From Halosimplex carlsbadense 2-9-1 (GTDB taxonomy: Archaea > Halobacteriota > Halobacteria > Halobacteriales > Haloarculaceae): DNA of 64,000 bases. Positions 1 to 9,000 of the stretch are shown here, one piece after another. Where the stretch lies: positions 140,975 to 204,974 of the forward strand of contig NZ_AOIU01000036.1 in NCBI RefSeq assembly GCF_000337455.1, in the 5' to 3' direction. Made by a program: the position numbers and the translations under genes. Each line of letters opens with the position of its first letter. Position 1 is the first letter of the stretch. A model generated the notes under the pieces. The model worked only from the letters and a program-made list of their open reading frames with translations, was not told where the DNA came from and searched no databases.

Positions 1-244
1 CCCCGCCGGCGGGGTAGTGGTCGAGCACGCGGGCGGAGTCCTCGGTGGTCAGCCCGCAGATCGTCGAGAATCGGTCTAGATGCGTCTCGCAACTTCGGAC
101 CGGGATCGTGAGGTGGTCGAGCAGCAGGAAGGAGACGGTCCGGTCGCTCTCGTCGTCCATCACCGACTGGCAGGCGTCGCAGTCGACGACCGAGCGGTCG
201 CCGCGTCCGTCCGGGTCCGACCACGGAGGCTCCTCGTCCGACAT
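1..244 (-). CDS. Hypothetical protein, C-terminus off the window edge
   Basis: A leftward reading frame starts with ATG at 242-244 and stays open to base 1, so at least 81 codons are visible. The visible part begins MSDEEPPWSDPDGRGD and carries a Cys-x-x-Cys pair (DCDACQ) near residue 22 and two further cysteines near residues 52 and 64, which may form a small metal site. The acidic amino end is typical of haloarchaeal cytosolic proteins. I do not recognise the family. The next gene, a universal stress protein, is on the same strand and ends 49 bases before this start. Confidence 0.6.
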   Translation of the reverse strand, partial: MSDEEPPWSDPDGRGDRSVVDCDACQSVMDDESDRTVSFLLLDHLTIPVRSCETHLDRFSTICGLTTEDSARVLDHYPAGG

Positions 245-293
245 CTACCGGATTGGAGGCCTCCAGACGGGTAAGTGGTCGGTTGCCGGACGA

Positions 294-1181
294 TCACTCG
301 GTGTCGTCGGGGTGGACGGCCACCACCGGTACGGGCGACTGGGAGAGGATCCGCTCGGTCGTACTCCCGAGGAGGACGCGGTCGATCCCGGTCCGGCCGT
401 GAGTCCCCATCGCCACGAGGTCCACACCGGCCTCGTCGACGTAGCCGAGCAGGTCGGCGGCGGGGAACCCGTGCTCGACGCTCGTCACCGCGTCCAGGCC
501 CGCCTCGTGAGCGCGCTCGGCGACGGCGTCGACGGCGGCCTCGCCGGCCTCGGTGTATCGCTCCAGCTGCTGGGTCGGCGGTTCGACGCCCGACCCGGCG
601 GCCATCCCGCTCAGGTCGACGATGTTGACCGCGTGGACGGTCGCGCCGAACGCGTCGGCGATAGCGAGCCCGTGGTCGACCGCCGCCTCGGTCGCGTCGC
701 TGCCGTCGGTCGGTACGAGCACGTCGTCGTAGTCGGTGACGGGGTCGCCGTCGGTCTCGCGGGCGGTCAGGACCGGTCGCGTCGTGTGCCTCACGACGTA
801 GCGCGCGACGCTCCCGAAGACGAGCCGCGAGAGGCCGCGTCGACCGTGGGTCCCCATCGCGACGGCGTCGAACTCCTCGTCGTCGGCGTAGTCGACGATG
901 GCCTCGGCGGGGTCGCCGTCGACGACGGCCGTCTCCACCGGGACGCGGTCGTCGGCCAGCGCGGCCGCGTCCTCGACCGCCGACTCGGAGCCCGCCCGCA
1001 CGCGCTCGCGGAACTCGTCGTCGATGCCGCCGGCGCTGAACGCCCCGGCCGCCCGCTGGAGGTCCGCGACGCCGAGTACCGTCACGGTCGCGTCGAACGA
1101 CTCGGCCAGCGAGACCGCGTGGCGGGCCGCTCGCTCGGCGTGTGCGCTCCCGTCGGTCGCCACCAGGATCGTCTCGTACAT
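294..1181 (-). CDS. Tandem universal stress protein (two UspA domains)
   Basis: 295 residues containing two complete UspA folds. Domain 1 starts YETILVATDGS and domain 2, from about residue 150, starts YDDVLVPTDGSD. Each ends with the nucleotide-binding signature G-x2-G-x9-G-S/T (GTHGRRGLSRLVFGS and GTHGRTGIDRVLLGS), so both halves look able to bind ATP. Haloarchaea have many Usp paralogues with roles in stress survival, but the exact role of this one cannot be read from sequence. The start is the first ATG of the frame, and a TATA-like stretch (caaatacc on the minus strand) lies about 30 bases before it. Confidence 0.93.
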   Translation of the reverse strand: MYETILVATDGSAHAERAARHAVSLAESFDATVTVLGVADLQRAAGAFSAGGIDDEFRERVRAGSESAVEDAAALADDRVPVETAVVDGDPAEAIVDYADDEEFDAVAMGTHGRRGLSRLVFGSVARYVVRHTTRPVLTARETDGDPVTDYDDVLVPTDGSDATEAAVDHGLAIADAFGATVHAVNIVDLSGMAAGSGVEPPTQQLERYTEAGEAAVDAVAERAHEAGLDAVTSVEHGFPAADLLGYVDEAGVDLVAMGTHGRTGIDRVLLGSTTERILSQSPVPVVAVHPDDTE

Positions 1182-1314
1182 AGCTGATAGTTCGACGCGA
1201 CGGTATTTGAAACCGAGCGACCGTTCCCGAGCGGCGGGGATCGCGACCGGGACCGCCGCCCGCTCGCCGGGGCGCCGTCAGTGGGCTTTTCTCGATTCGG
1301 CCCGCAGTCCCGCC

Positions 1315-2559
1315 ATGCGCGTCGCCGTCCTCGGCGCCGGATACGCCGGCCTGACACTCGCCCGCCAGCTCGAATCGTCGCTCCCAGAGGCGGTGGACCT
1401 CGTCGTCGTCGACGAGGACGCCAGTCACCTCGTCCAGCACGAACTCCACCGCGTCGTCCGTCGCCCCGGCCTGGCCGAGGAGATCGTCGTCGAACTCGAC
1501 GACGTACTCGATCGGGCGACCGTCCGCGAGGCGACCGTCACCGACGTCGACACCGCGGCCGGCGTCGCCACGCTCGACGAGGGCGGAGACGGCGATGACG
1601 ACGGGAGCGGGACCACGGAGCTGTCCTACGACGCGGGCGCCGTCTGCCTCGGCGCCGAGACGAACTACTACGACCTCGACGGCGTCGAGGACCACGCCAC
1701 GCCGCTCAAGCGCCTCGCCGACGCCGAGGCGGTCCGCGCGGACTTCCTCGAGGCCGTCGACGCGGGGACGGTCGACGACCCCGCCCGCGTCGTCGTCGGC
1801 GGCGCGGGGCTGTCGGGCGTGCAGGTCGCCGGCGAACTCGCCGCGCTCGCCCGCGACGAGGGCGCCCGCGACGCCGTCGAGGTGGTCCTCCTCGAACAGG
1901 AAGACAGCGTGGCGCCGAACTTCCCCGAGAACTTCCAGCGCGCCGTCCGCGAGGAACTCGACGCCCGCGACGTGCGCGTCGAGACCGGCCGCGCCGTGGC
2001 GAACGCGGACGACGAGACGATCGCGTTCGCCGACGGGTCGGCCGAGGACTACGAGGTGTTCGTCTGGACGGGCGGCATCCGCGGTGCCGACGCCCTCCGC
2101 GGCGAGCGCCCGGTCGTCCGCGGCGACCTGCGCTACGAGGACGGCACCTTCGTCGTCGGTGACGCCGGGCGGATCGTCGACACCGACGGCGAGGCCGTCC
2201 CCGCCAGCGCCCAGGCGGCCATCCGCGAGGCCGGTGTCGCCGCCGACAACATCGTCCGCCTCGTCGACCACGAACTGTCCGGCGAGGGCGGCTTCGAACC
2301 CCGCCTCGACGGCTACCGCTTCGACTCGCTCGGCTGGCTGGTGAGCGTCGGCGACGGCGCCGTCGCGCAGGTCGGTCCCAAGGTCCTCCGCGGCCGCTCG
2401 GCGAAGGCGCTCAAGACGACCGTCGGCGCCGGCTACCTCTCTAGCGTCGGTGCCGTCGAGAACGCGGCCGACCTCGTGCGGGAGGAAGTCGGGTGGCCCG
2501 ACGAGATCGAAAAAGCGGAAGAAGACGGGGACGAACTCGCGGTCGACGACGACCGCTGA
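1315..2559 (+). CDS. FAD-dependent pyridine nucleotide oxidoreductase (type II NADH dehydrogenase-like)
   Basis: 414 residues from ATG 1315. The frame is open upstream to 898, but the protein must start here because the FAD Rossmann motif begins at once (MRVAVLGAGYAGL). A second dinucleotide motif, VVVGGAGLSGVQVAGELA, lies near residue 155 and would bind NAD(P)H, and a GD motif (VVGDAGR) near residue 280 contacts FAD. This layout is that of Ndh-2, a single-subunit membrane-peripheral NADH:quinone oxidoreductase; sulfide:quinone reductases share the fold, but I see no conserved cysteine pair to support that. The C-terminal region contains HxxxG-like quinone-site segments typical of the family. 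Confidence 0.85.
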   Translation: MRVAVLGAGYAGLTLARQLESSLPEAVDLVVVDEDASHLVQHELHRVVRRPGLAEEIVVELDDVLDRATVREATVTDVDTAAGVATLDEGGDGDDDGSGTTELSYDAGAVCLGAETNYYDLDGVEDHATPLKRLADAEAVRADFLEAVDAGTVDDPARVVVGGAGLSGVQVAGELAALARDEGARDAVEVVLLEQEDSVAPNFPENFQRAVREELDARDVRVETGRAVANADDETIAFADGSAEDYEVFVWTGGIRGADALRGERPVVRGDLRYEDGTFVVGDAGRIVDTDGEAVPASAQAAIREAGVAADNIVRLVDHELSGEGGFEPRLDGYRFDSLGWLVSVGDGAVAQVGPKVLRGRSAKALKTTVGAGYLSSVGAVENAADLVREEVGWPDEIEKAEEDGDELAVDDDR

Positions 2560-2575
2560 GGGGGACGACCGCCGA

Positions 2576-3583
2576 CTAGCCGGCCACTTCGTCCAGATCG
2601 AGTTCGGGCGTCGTCCAGATGACGAACTCGCCGTCGCGGTCGACGACGCCGTTGATGTGGTCCTGGTCGACGGGCGAGTCGTTGACCTCGTCTTCGGTGA
2701 TGGGCGTCACCTGGTTCACGTCGTCGACGACCCAGCCGACGGCGCCCTGGTCGTCGAACGCATCCGGGTCGAAGACGACGATGAGGTCCTTGCTCCCCGC
2801 CTCGTCGATGTCGAGCAGGATCTTCGGGTCGAGGATGGTCGTGATCTGCCCGCGCAGGTCGACGACGCCCTCGACGCAGTCGGGGGTGTTCGGGACCCGG
2901 GTCACCGTCTCGCGCTTGACGATCTCCTCGACGTACTCGATGTCGAGACAGTACTGCTCGTCGCCGAGCGCGAACTCCAGCACCCGGGTCTCCTCGCCGG
3001 TCTCCTGTTCCGCCGCCGCGGCTCGGCCCGCCGCGCCGATCCCCATCTCGGCGGCCTCGGTGTCGTCGGCCGCGTCGTCGCCAGCGGCCGAGTCCGCGGC
3101 ACTCAGACCGGCCTGGCGCGCCATCTCGGCCACGTCGACGTCCACGTCGCCCACGTCCGCGCCGGGGATGTGCATGGTGCCGTCGCCGTCGTCGGTGTCG
3201 GCGTCCCCGCCACCGCCGACCGCGCCCTCGTCGATATTCAGGTCCGCCACCGCCTCGGCGGCCGCCTCGGAGACGGCGTCGTCGGCGGTCTCGGTCGCCT
3301 CCCCAGCCGCCGCGGACTCGCCGGGGTCGTCAGCCGCCGCGGGCTCGCCGGAGTCGTCGTCTGCTTCGGGGCCGCCGTCTGCCTCCGTCTCGGCCGGCTC
3401 GGCCGGTTCGTCGACGGTCGGCTCGTCCGCTGTGGACTGGTCGTCGTCCGCGTCGCCCGCGCCGTCGGGGGAGCCCTCGTCCGCGTCGTCCTGGTCGTCG
3501 CCCTGTGCCTCGTCGTCCGGCCGGGATCCCTCGCGCATCTCGCGGATGCGCCGGGCCCGGTCCATGCGTTCGTCGTCGGTCAT
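2576..3583 (-). CDS. CheW-domain chemotaxis scaffold with long acidic N-terminus
   Basis: 335 residues from the ATG at 3581-3583, which overlaps the TGA of the upstream parA gene (ATGA), so the two are translationally coupled. Residues 1 to about 195 are low-complexity Asp/Ala/Glu-rich and probably disordered. From about residue 196 (ETRVLEFALGDEQYCLDI) to the end is one CheW domain with the hallmark VPNTPDCVEGVVDLRG and a DP-K-LLDID stretch. CheW links chemoreceptors to the histidine kinase CheA. The very long acidic extension is unusual against the roughly 150-residue norm and might be a flexible tether. Coupling to a ParA ATPase suggests polar or array positioning. Confidence 0.9.
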   Translation of the reverse strand: MTDDERMDRARRIREMREGSRPDDEAQGDDQDDADEGSPDGAGDADDDQSTADEPTVDEPAEPAETEADGGPEADDDSGEPAAADDPGESAAAGEATETADDAVSEAAAEAVADLNIDEGAVGGGGDADTDDGDGTMHIPGADVGDVDVDVAEMARQAGLSAADSAAGDDAADDTEAAEMGIGAAGRAAAAEQETGEETRVLEFALGDEQYCLDIEYVEEIVKRETVTRVPNTPDCVEGVVDLRGQITTILDPKILLDIDEAGSKDLIVVFDPDAFDDQGAVGWVVDDVNQVTPITEDEVNDSPVDQDHINGVVDRDGEFVIWTTPELDLDEVAG

Positions 3584-4476
3584 GCTGTTACCTCCGCGTA
3601 GCCGAACTGCCGGTCGAGATCCGCCGCGATGTCGAGGAACACGTCGGCCATGTCGAGCGACGGGTCGTAGGCGAAGATGGACTGGCCCGCCGAGAACGCC
3701 CGCTGGAGCGCCACGCGCTTGCGGACCTCCCACACCGGGTCGTCGGCGAACACCGCCTCGAACCACTCCAGCATCGTCTCGTCCTCGCCGGTGGTCTCGA
3801 CGCGGTTGGCGACGACGCCGAGCGTGTCGACGGCGATGCCGGTCTGCCCCTCTAGGGCGCCCATCTGGTCGATGAGCAGCTCGATGGCCCGCTCGGAGGT
3901 CGCCTCCGTCAGCGCCGGGACGAGGATGTTCCGGGTCGCGTAGATGCCGGTGTCGGTGAGCTTCCCGTAGAACGGCGGGGAGTCGACGACCACGTAGTCA
4001 TAGTCGTCCTCGACGTGTGAGAGCGCGTCGTCGAGCGTGTCCAGGGCGTGGCCGCCGGCGACGGTGTCGGGAGTGACGTTGACCGCCAGCGCCGACAGCG
4101 CCGCCGGGTCGATGTCGACCGCGCCCTCGGTCGCGCGAGCCACCAGGTCCGCGATGGTCAGCTCGCGCTCGGCCTGGAGCATGTCGATGTTGCTCGGGAC
4201 CACGTCCATCTCGGGGTGCTCGACCACCAGATCGCTCATCCGGTCGCGCTGGCCGCCGTCGGTCAGCACGTCGAACAGCGTCGGCGGTGCCGCGTCGTAC
4301 TCCTCGAGCAGGCCGAGGCCCTCTGTCGCGTTACCCTGCGGGTCCAGGTCGACGAACAACACGTCGCGGCCGCGCTCGGCGAGCGCTCCCGCGACGTTGA
4401 TCGCGACGGTCGTCTTGCCGGTCCCGCCCTTCGCGTTGGTCACGCAGATGCGCGCCGGTCCGGTACGTCTCGCCAC
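3580..4476 (-). CDS. ParA/MinD-family ATPase, probably positioning chemotaxis or motility proteins
   Basis: 298 residues. A deviant Walker A box (KGGTGKTT, residues about 16-23) is followed by the A' motif (VLFVDLDPQGNATEGLG) and a Walker B-like VVVDSPP near residue 150. This is the ParA/Soj subgroup, which forms ATP-dependent dimers on DNA or membranes and moves cargo. No parB or centromere-like repeat array is next to it. It sits upstream of, and overlaps, a CheW gene, and an archaellum D/E-domain gene diverges from it 227 bases away. That context suggests the ParC type of role (placing chemosensory or motility complexes) rather than plasmid partition; this is inference. Confidence 0.88.
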   Translation of the reverse strand: MARRTGPARICVTNAKGGTGKTTVAINVAGALAERGRDVLFVDLDPQGNATEGLGLLEEYDAAPPTLFDVLTDGGQRDRMSDLVVEHPEMDVVPSNIDMLQAERELTIADLVARATEGAVDIDPAALSALAVNVTPDTVAGGHALDTLDDALSHVEDDYDYVVVDSPPFYGKLTDTGIYATRNILVPALTEATSERAIELLIDQMGALEGQTGIAVDTLGVVANRVETTGEDETMLEWFEAVFADDPVWEVRKRVALQRAFSAGQSIFAYDPSLDMADVFLDIAADLDRQFGYAEVTA

Positions 4477-4641
4477 GTTGTCCCCGAGTCGACGCTACCA
4501 CCTCAAAAAGGTACGCGCCGGGCTATCAAACGTTGAAATCAGCCGACGGCGCCCGGCCGCCGGACCGCCGGCGACTGGTGCCCGCCCGGGGGGTCGCCGG
4601 CAATCGACGGACGAGAGCGGTGCCAGCGGCGCCGAGACGCC

Positions 4642-4659
4642 GTCAGACGGGCGTCTGAC
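4642..4659. promoter_or_regulatory. Perfect inverted repeat upstream of the archaellum D/E gene
   Basis: GTCAGACG-GG-CGTCTGAC is a perfect 8-base inverted repeat with a 2-base centre. It lies directly before a TATA-like stretch (gatttatc, about 4669-4676) that serves the gene starting at 4704. Nearly the same element occurs at 11454-11471 in the same relation to another promoter, so it looks like a binding site for a dimeric transcription factor. Confidence 0.6.
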
Positions 4660-4703
4660 CGTGTGCAAGATTTATCAGGACGGGGCGGAATAGGTTAGCA
4701 ACG

Positions 4704-5225
4704 ATGACTATCAACCCCCGAGATTATGACCTGAACGAGTTGCGCGAGATGGCGCGCAAGCGCGACGACCTCGACGACCCGCGGTCGAGCGACGGCCGGC
4801 CGGAGGACCCGCGACCGGACGACCCGAGCGAGGGTGAGTGGGGCCCCCTCGACGAGATGGGCGACGCGAGCATGTCCGCCGGTGACTCGTTTCGCGCGGG
4901 GCTGTACCGCGAACTCCTCCCGCTCGTCGGCGGTCAGGACGACTTGGAGAAACCGTATCTACGGTCGGTGCCGGACACCTACGCCGCCGAGTTCGTCGTC
5001 TTCGAGTGGCTGGAGTTCATGCTGATGCACGCCGGCTACAAGGGCGCGGCCGACGCGCTGGGGTACTACGAGTCGATCGACTGGATCACCGAGGACGTGG
5101 CCGGCCAGCTCAACGACTACCTGCTCGGGATCGACGAAACCGGCTCGAACGAGGGCAACGACCTCGACGTGGACGACCACATGCTCAGCCTCGTGTACGT
5201 CGCGAAGCTCACCGGGATGCAGTAA
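4704..5225 (+). CDS. Archaellum accessory protein with FlaD/E (ArlD/E) domain
   Basis: 173 residues. The first 55 or so are acidic and proline-rich (low complexity). From about residue 75 the protein carries the archaeal flagella D/E signature: KPYLRSVPDTYAAEFVVFEW, followed by GYYESIDWITEDV and a closing DDHMLSLVYVAKLTG. ArlC/D/E proteins are cytosolic adaptors linking the archaellum motor to the chemotaxis system through CheF. Here the gene stands apart from a visible archaellin operon but diverges from the ParA-CheW pair, consistent with a role in motor-chemotaxis coupling. An inverted repeat precedes its promoter. Confidence 0.85.
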   Translation: MTINPRDYDLNELREMARKRDDLDDPRSSDGRPEDPRPDDPSEGEWGPLDEMGDASMSAGDSFRAGLYRELLPLVGGQDDLEKPYLRSVPDTYAAEFVVFEWLEFMLMHAGYKGAADALGYYESIDWITEDVAGQLNDYLLGIDETGSNEGNDLDVDDHMLSLVYVAKLTGMQ

Positions 5226-5289
5226 CTCCGAAGGAAGACCGAACCGCACGCACAGACCACGACCGCACCGGTCGCGGGGGTGACCGGCG

Positions 5290-6072
5290 CTACAGTTCTG
5301 CCTCGATATCGTCGACGACGTGGCTGCGCAACAGCTCCAGCAGGACCGTCGCGATGCCCGTGTCCGCGCTCCAGATCGCGGTTTCGGTGCGGATCCCCGG
5401 CAGTTCCTCGCCGCCGAGAACGCTGAGCAGGACGGTGTGGCCGTCGACGGCGAGTAGCCGCCCGGCCCCGTCGGCCGTCGGATCGTCGGGGAACGGCGCG
5501 AGCGTCACCGCGGAGTCGGCGAACGCCTCGACGAGTTCGGGGTCGTCGACGGTCGCGCTACAGACCCACACGCCGATCTCGTCGGCACGCTCGCGGAGGG
5601 TCGCCGCGACCTCCTCGTCGAGCAACTCCGTCCCGCCCGCGTAGAGGACGCTCTGCTCGGCGTCGGCGACGATCTGGCGGATCCGCGAGGAGACGTTGTC
5701 GCGACCGTGGACCGTCCAGACGCCCTCCTGATGCTCGTCCTTGTGGTCGGCCCCGTCCCGGGCGCGTTCGAGGTAGTCGAAGGCGCGGTCCTGCTCGCGC
5801 TCGAAGCGCTCGGCGAGCGTCTCGCGGGCCTCCTCCAGCGGGACCGCGCGATACTGGATCGGGTTCGACTGCTGGACCTCGACGAGCCCGCGCTCTTCTA
5901 AGTTCTCGGCGGCGCCGTACACCTGCGAGCGGGGCACGTCCGTCATCCGGTCCACGTCGCGGGCAGTGCCGGTCCCCAGCCGTTCGAGGGCGACGAACAC
6001 GCCCGCCTCGTACTTCGAGAGGCCGAGCCGCTGGAGCGCCTCGACCGCTTCGGCCTCGCCGTCGTCAGTCAT
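5290..6072 (-). CDS. TrmB-family transcriptional regulator
   Basis: 260 residues from ATG 6070-6072; the frame is open further upstream but the HTH begins here. Residues 8-75 form a TrmB-type winged helix (ALQRLGLSKYEAGVFVALER and DVPRSQVYGAAENLEERGLV). A short charged coiled coil follows, then a C-terminal phospholipase-D-like/TrmB effector domain (from about VWTVHGRDNVSSRIRQIV). Such regulators usually sense a ligand and repress or activate nearby transport or metabolic genes. The start overlaps the end of the upstream RND gene by 8 bases, so both are probably on one transcript; autoregulation at the palindrome 9941-9960 is possible. Confidence 0.88.
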   Translation of the reverse strand: MTDDGEAEAVEALQRLGLSKYEAGVFVALERLGTGTARDVDRMTDVPRSQVYGAAENLEERGLVEVQQSNPIQYRAVPLEEARETLAERFEREQDRAFDYLERARDGADHKDEHQEGVWTVHGRDNVSSRIRQIVADAEQSVLYAGGTELLDEEVAATLRERADEIGVWVCSATVDDPELVEAFADSAVTLAPFPDDPTADGAGRLLAVDGHTVLLSVLGGEELPGIRTETAIWSADTGIATVLLELLRSHVVDDIEAEL

Positions 6073-9000
6073 CGTCTCCCTCCGTCCGACGGTCGTCCGG
6101 GCGCGGTTCGGCCCGGGAGTCGCCGCGGGCCCCGTTCGCGTCCGCGCCGTTCGCGGCCGGGCCGCCCGTCGGTGGGCCACTGGCGTGTTCGTCGAGCCAC
6201 GCGTGAGCGACGCGTTCGAACGCCTCGGGCGAGAGCCGGCCGGCCGCGAGGTGGCGGCCTACGTCCGCGATGTCGCGCTCCTCGACGGGGCCGTCGGCGA
6301 GGATGGCCCCCGCCACGTCGGTCGTGACCGGCGCCGCGTCCGGGCCGGCGACCGGAACGGCGTGGTCGGGCAGGAGCAACTCGCCGTCGAAGACGACGGT
6401 CTCGCCGTCGGCCAGTCCCGCCGGGACCGCGAGCGTGTACTCGAGCTCCGCCGGCTGGCTCCCTTCCTCGTCGAGTTCCCAGACGGCGTACACCCGTCCG
6501 TCGGCGGCGACCCGCTCGATGGGGTCGGGCGAGACGCGGTCGAGGGTGACCGACCCGACCGAGGGCGTCTCGCGGAGGACGACCCGGCCCGAAGCCGACG
6601 GGAGCGTGACCGTCACGCGTGCGGTCCCGCCGGGATAGACCCTGGTCGGCTCGACGGATCGAGTAGCGTAGGGCACCGCGTCGCCGTTCGTTCGAGCGCC
6701 GGCCGTCGGAGCCGCCCCGGTAGTCGCCGCGCTCGATCCCGGGGCCGCGTCGGTCGTCGCGCCGGTCGCGACGCCGTCACCGCTCCCGGCCGATCCGCCG
6801 GCCGCCGGGGACTGACCGTTCGCGCCGCCGATCGGATCCGCGGTCAGCGCGTCGCCGTCGGGTCCGTCGTCGGTCCCGGTCGCGTCGAAGGCGCCGGCGG
6901 GCCCGAGGTGGCGACTCCACACCGCCAGCAGGCTCGGGAGCACGAACACGCTCGCGAGGAACGCGTAGACGATGGTGAGCCCGGTGATGAAGCCGAACTG
7001 CTGGAGCGGCGGCAGGATGGCGAAGACGAGGACCCCGAAGCCGCCGACGGTCGTCGCCGCCGACCCCAGCAGCGCGCCGCCGGTCCCGGTGACGGCGGTG
7101 TGCATCGCCTCGCTGCCCGATCCGGTCCGACCGAGCTCGAGACTGAACCGCTCGCTGAGGTGGATGCTGTAGGCCACCCCGAGCCCGATGGTCAGGCTCG
7201 TGATCATCCCCGTCAGCACGTTGAACGGGATGTCGAGCAGGTACATCGTCCCGAGGATCCACGAGACGTTGAAGACGACGGGGAGCAGCGTGACCAGTCC
7301 GAGCGTCGCCGACCCCTCCGCGACCCGATAGACGACCATCAGGAAGACGAAGGAGACGACGAGCGTGATGATCAGGCTCTCGACGACCGTGGTGAGCAGG
7401 TCCGACTGGACGATCTCGTTGACGATCGGCCGGCCGGTGGCGGTGACGGTCACGTCGCCGCCGGTGACGGCCGACTCGACGTCGTCCATCTGGGTCGTGA
7501 CCGCCGATCCGGAGGCGCCGCCGCGTAGCGACGCGGTGAGCAACAGCGCCTCGTACTCGTCGCCCTCTCGCTGGACGTACTGGCGGGCCTGGTCGGGTGC
7601 GGTCTCGTAGAGCGCGTCGAAGACGCCCGCCACGTCGCGGTCGGGGACGCCGTCGCCGTCGGTGTCGCTGGCGGCCAGCGTCGCGTTGAACGTCTCGTTG
7701 GTCGCCGCGACCGACCGCATGACGGTGAGCGGGCTCCGCACGTCCGCCTCGCCGTTCGAGAGGGTGACCGTCACCCCTTTCTCGGCGGCGAGTTCGCCGG
7801 TCCTGTCCACCCGTTCGAGCGCGTCGGCGGTCGCCACCTCACCTTCGAAGAGGAACTCCGCCGTGGCGTCCTCCCGGAGGAAGTTGTCGTTGACGTACTC
7901 GAAGGTCGCCCGCATCGAGTACTCGCCGGGCTGCATCTCCTCGGGGAGGTTGTCCATCCAGTCGGGGGGCTCCTCGGCGATGAAGTCCGTCTGGGCGAAG
8001 GAGGTGTCGACGTTGGTCGCGCCGTAGGCGCCGCCCGCGCTGATCAGCAGCGTGAGGACGATGACCGCCCACGGCGCCCGGTCGGCCGCGGTCGCGCCGA
8101 CTTCGAGCAGTCGACCGAACGCGCCGCCGCCGGTGCCGAACGCCCGCTTGCGGCGGTCGAAGCCGCGGCCTTCGAGGAAGGCGTCGGCCTCGACCTTGAG
8201 CGCGGGTATCAGCGCGCCGAAGACGACCAGCGCGCCGACGATGCCGACGGCGCTGACGACGCCGAACTCCCGGATCGGGCCGACGGGGCTCGTGAGATTC
8301 GAGAGGAAGCCGATGACCGTCGTCGCGGTCACCAGCACCAGCGCCGTGCCGACGCCGGCCAGCGCCGTCCGCATCGAGCCGGCGACCGCGGCGGGCCCGT
8401 CGCTGTCACCCTCGGTGCCCCGCTCCTCGCGGTGGCGCATGAAGACGTGTATCGCGTAGTCGATCGAGAGCCCGATCAGCAGGACCGGGATCGCGACGAA
8501 CAGCTGGTTGAACGCGACCCCCATCCAGCCCATGTAGCCGAACGTCAGGAGGAGCGTGAGCGCCAGCCCGAACACGCCCAGCAGGATGTCCAGCAGGTCG
8601 CGGTAGGCGATCGTCAGGACGAGCAGAACGAACAGGACCGCGAACGGTCCGACGACGGTGAGGCTGTCCTGCATCGACCGGTTGGTCTCGTCGGCGATGA
8701 TGCCCGCGCCGAAGACCATCGCGTCACCGCCCAGCCGGTCGCGTGCGATCGTCTGGATCTCGGTCTGGGAGTCCTGGATGCGCGCGCTCGCCGAGCCCTG
8801 CGCGACCGCCGACTCGGTCGTCTGCGTGACGACGACCATCGTCGCGTCAGCGCTCGTCGACCCGAGCTCGTAGCTCGTCGGCATCAGCGCGAACGCGCCC
8901 GCTCCGCTGCCCTCGCTCAGCACCCCTTCGACGCCCGCCTCGACCGCCGAGGCGTTCATCGACTCGATCTGCTCGATCTGCCGGGTCAGCGGCGGCGTCG

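Noticed and set aside
898-1314. N-terminal extension of the FAD oxidoreductase
   Set aside because: It would overlap the stress protein antisense, and the FAD motif starts at residue 2 from ATG 1315.
160-2271. 703-codon minus-strand frame across the stress protein and oxidoreductase
   Set aside because: It is a shadow of two conserved genes, with Arg/Gly-rich composition typical of wrong frames.
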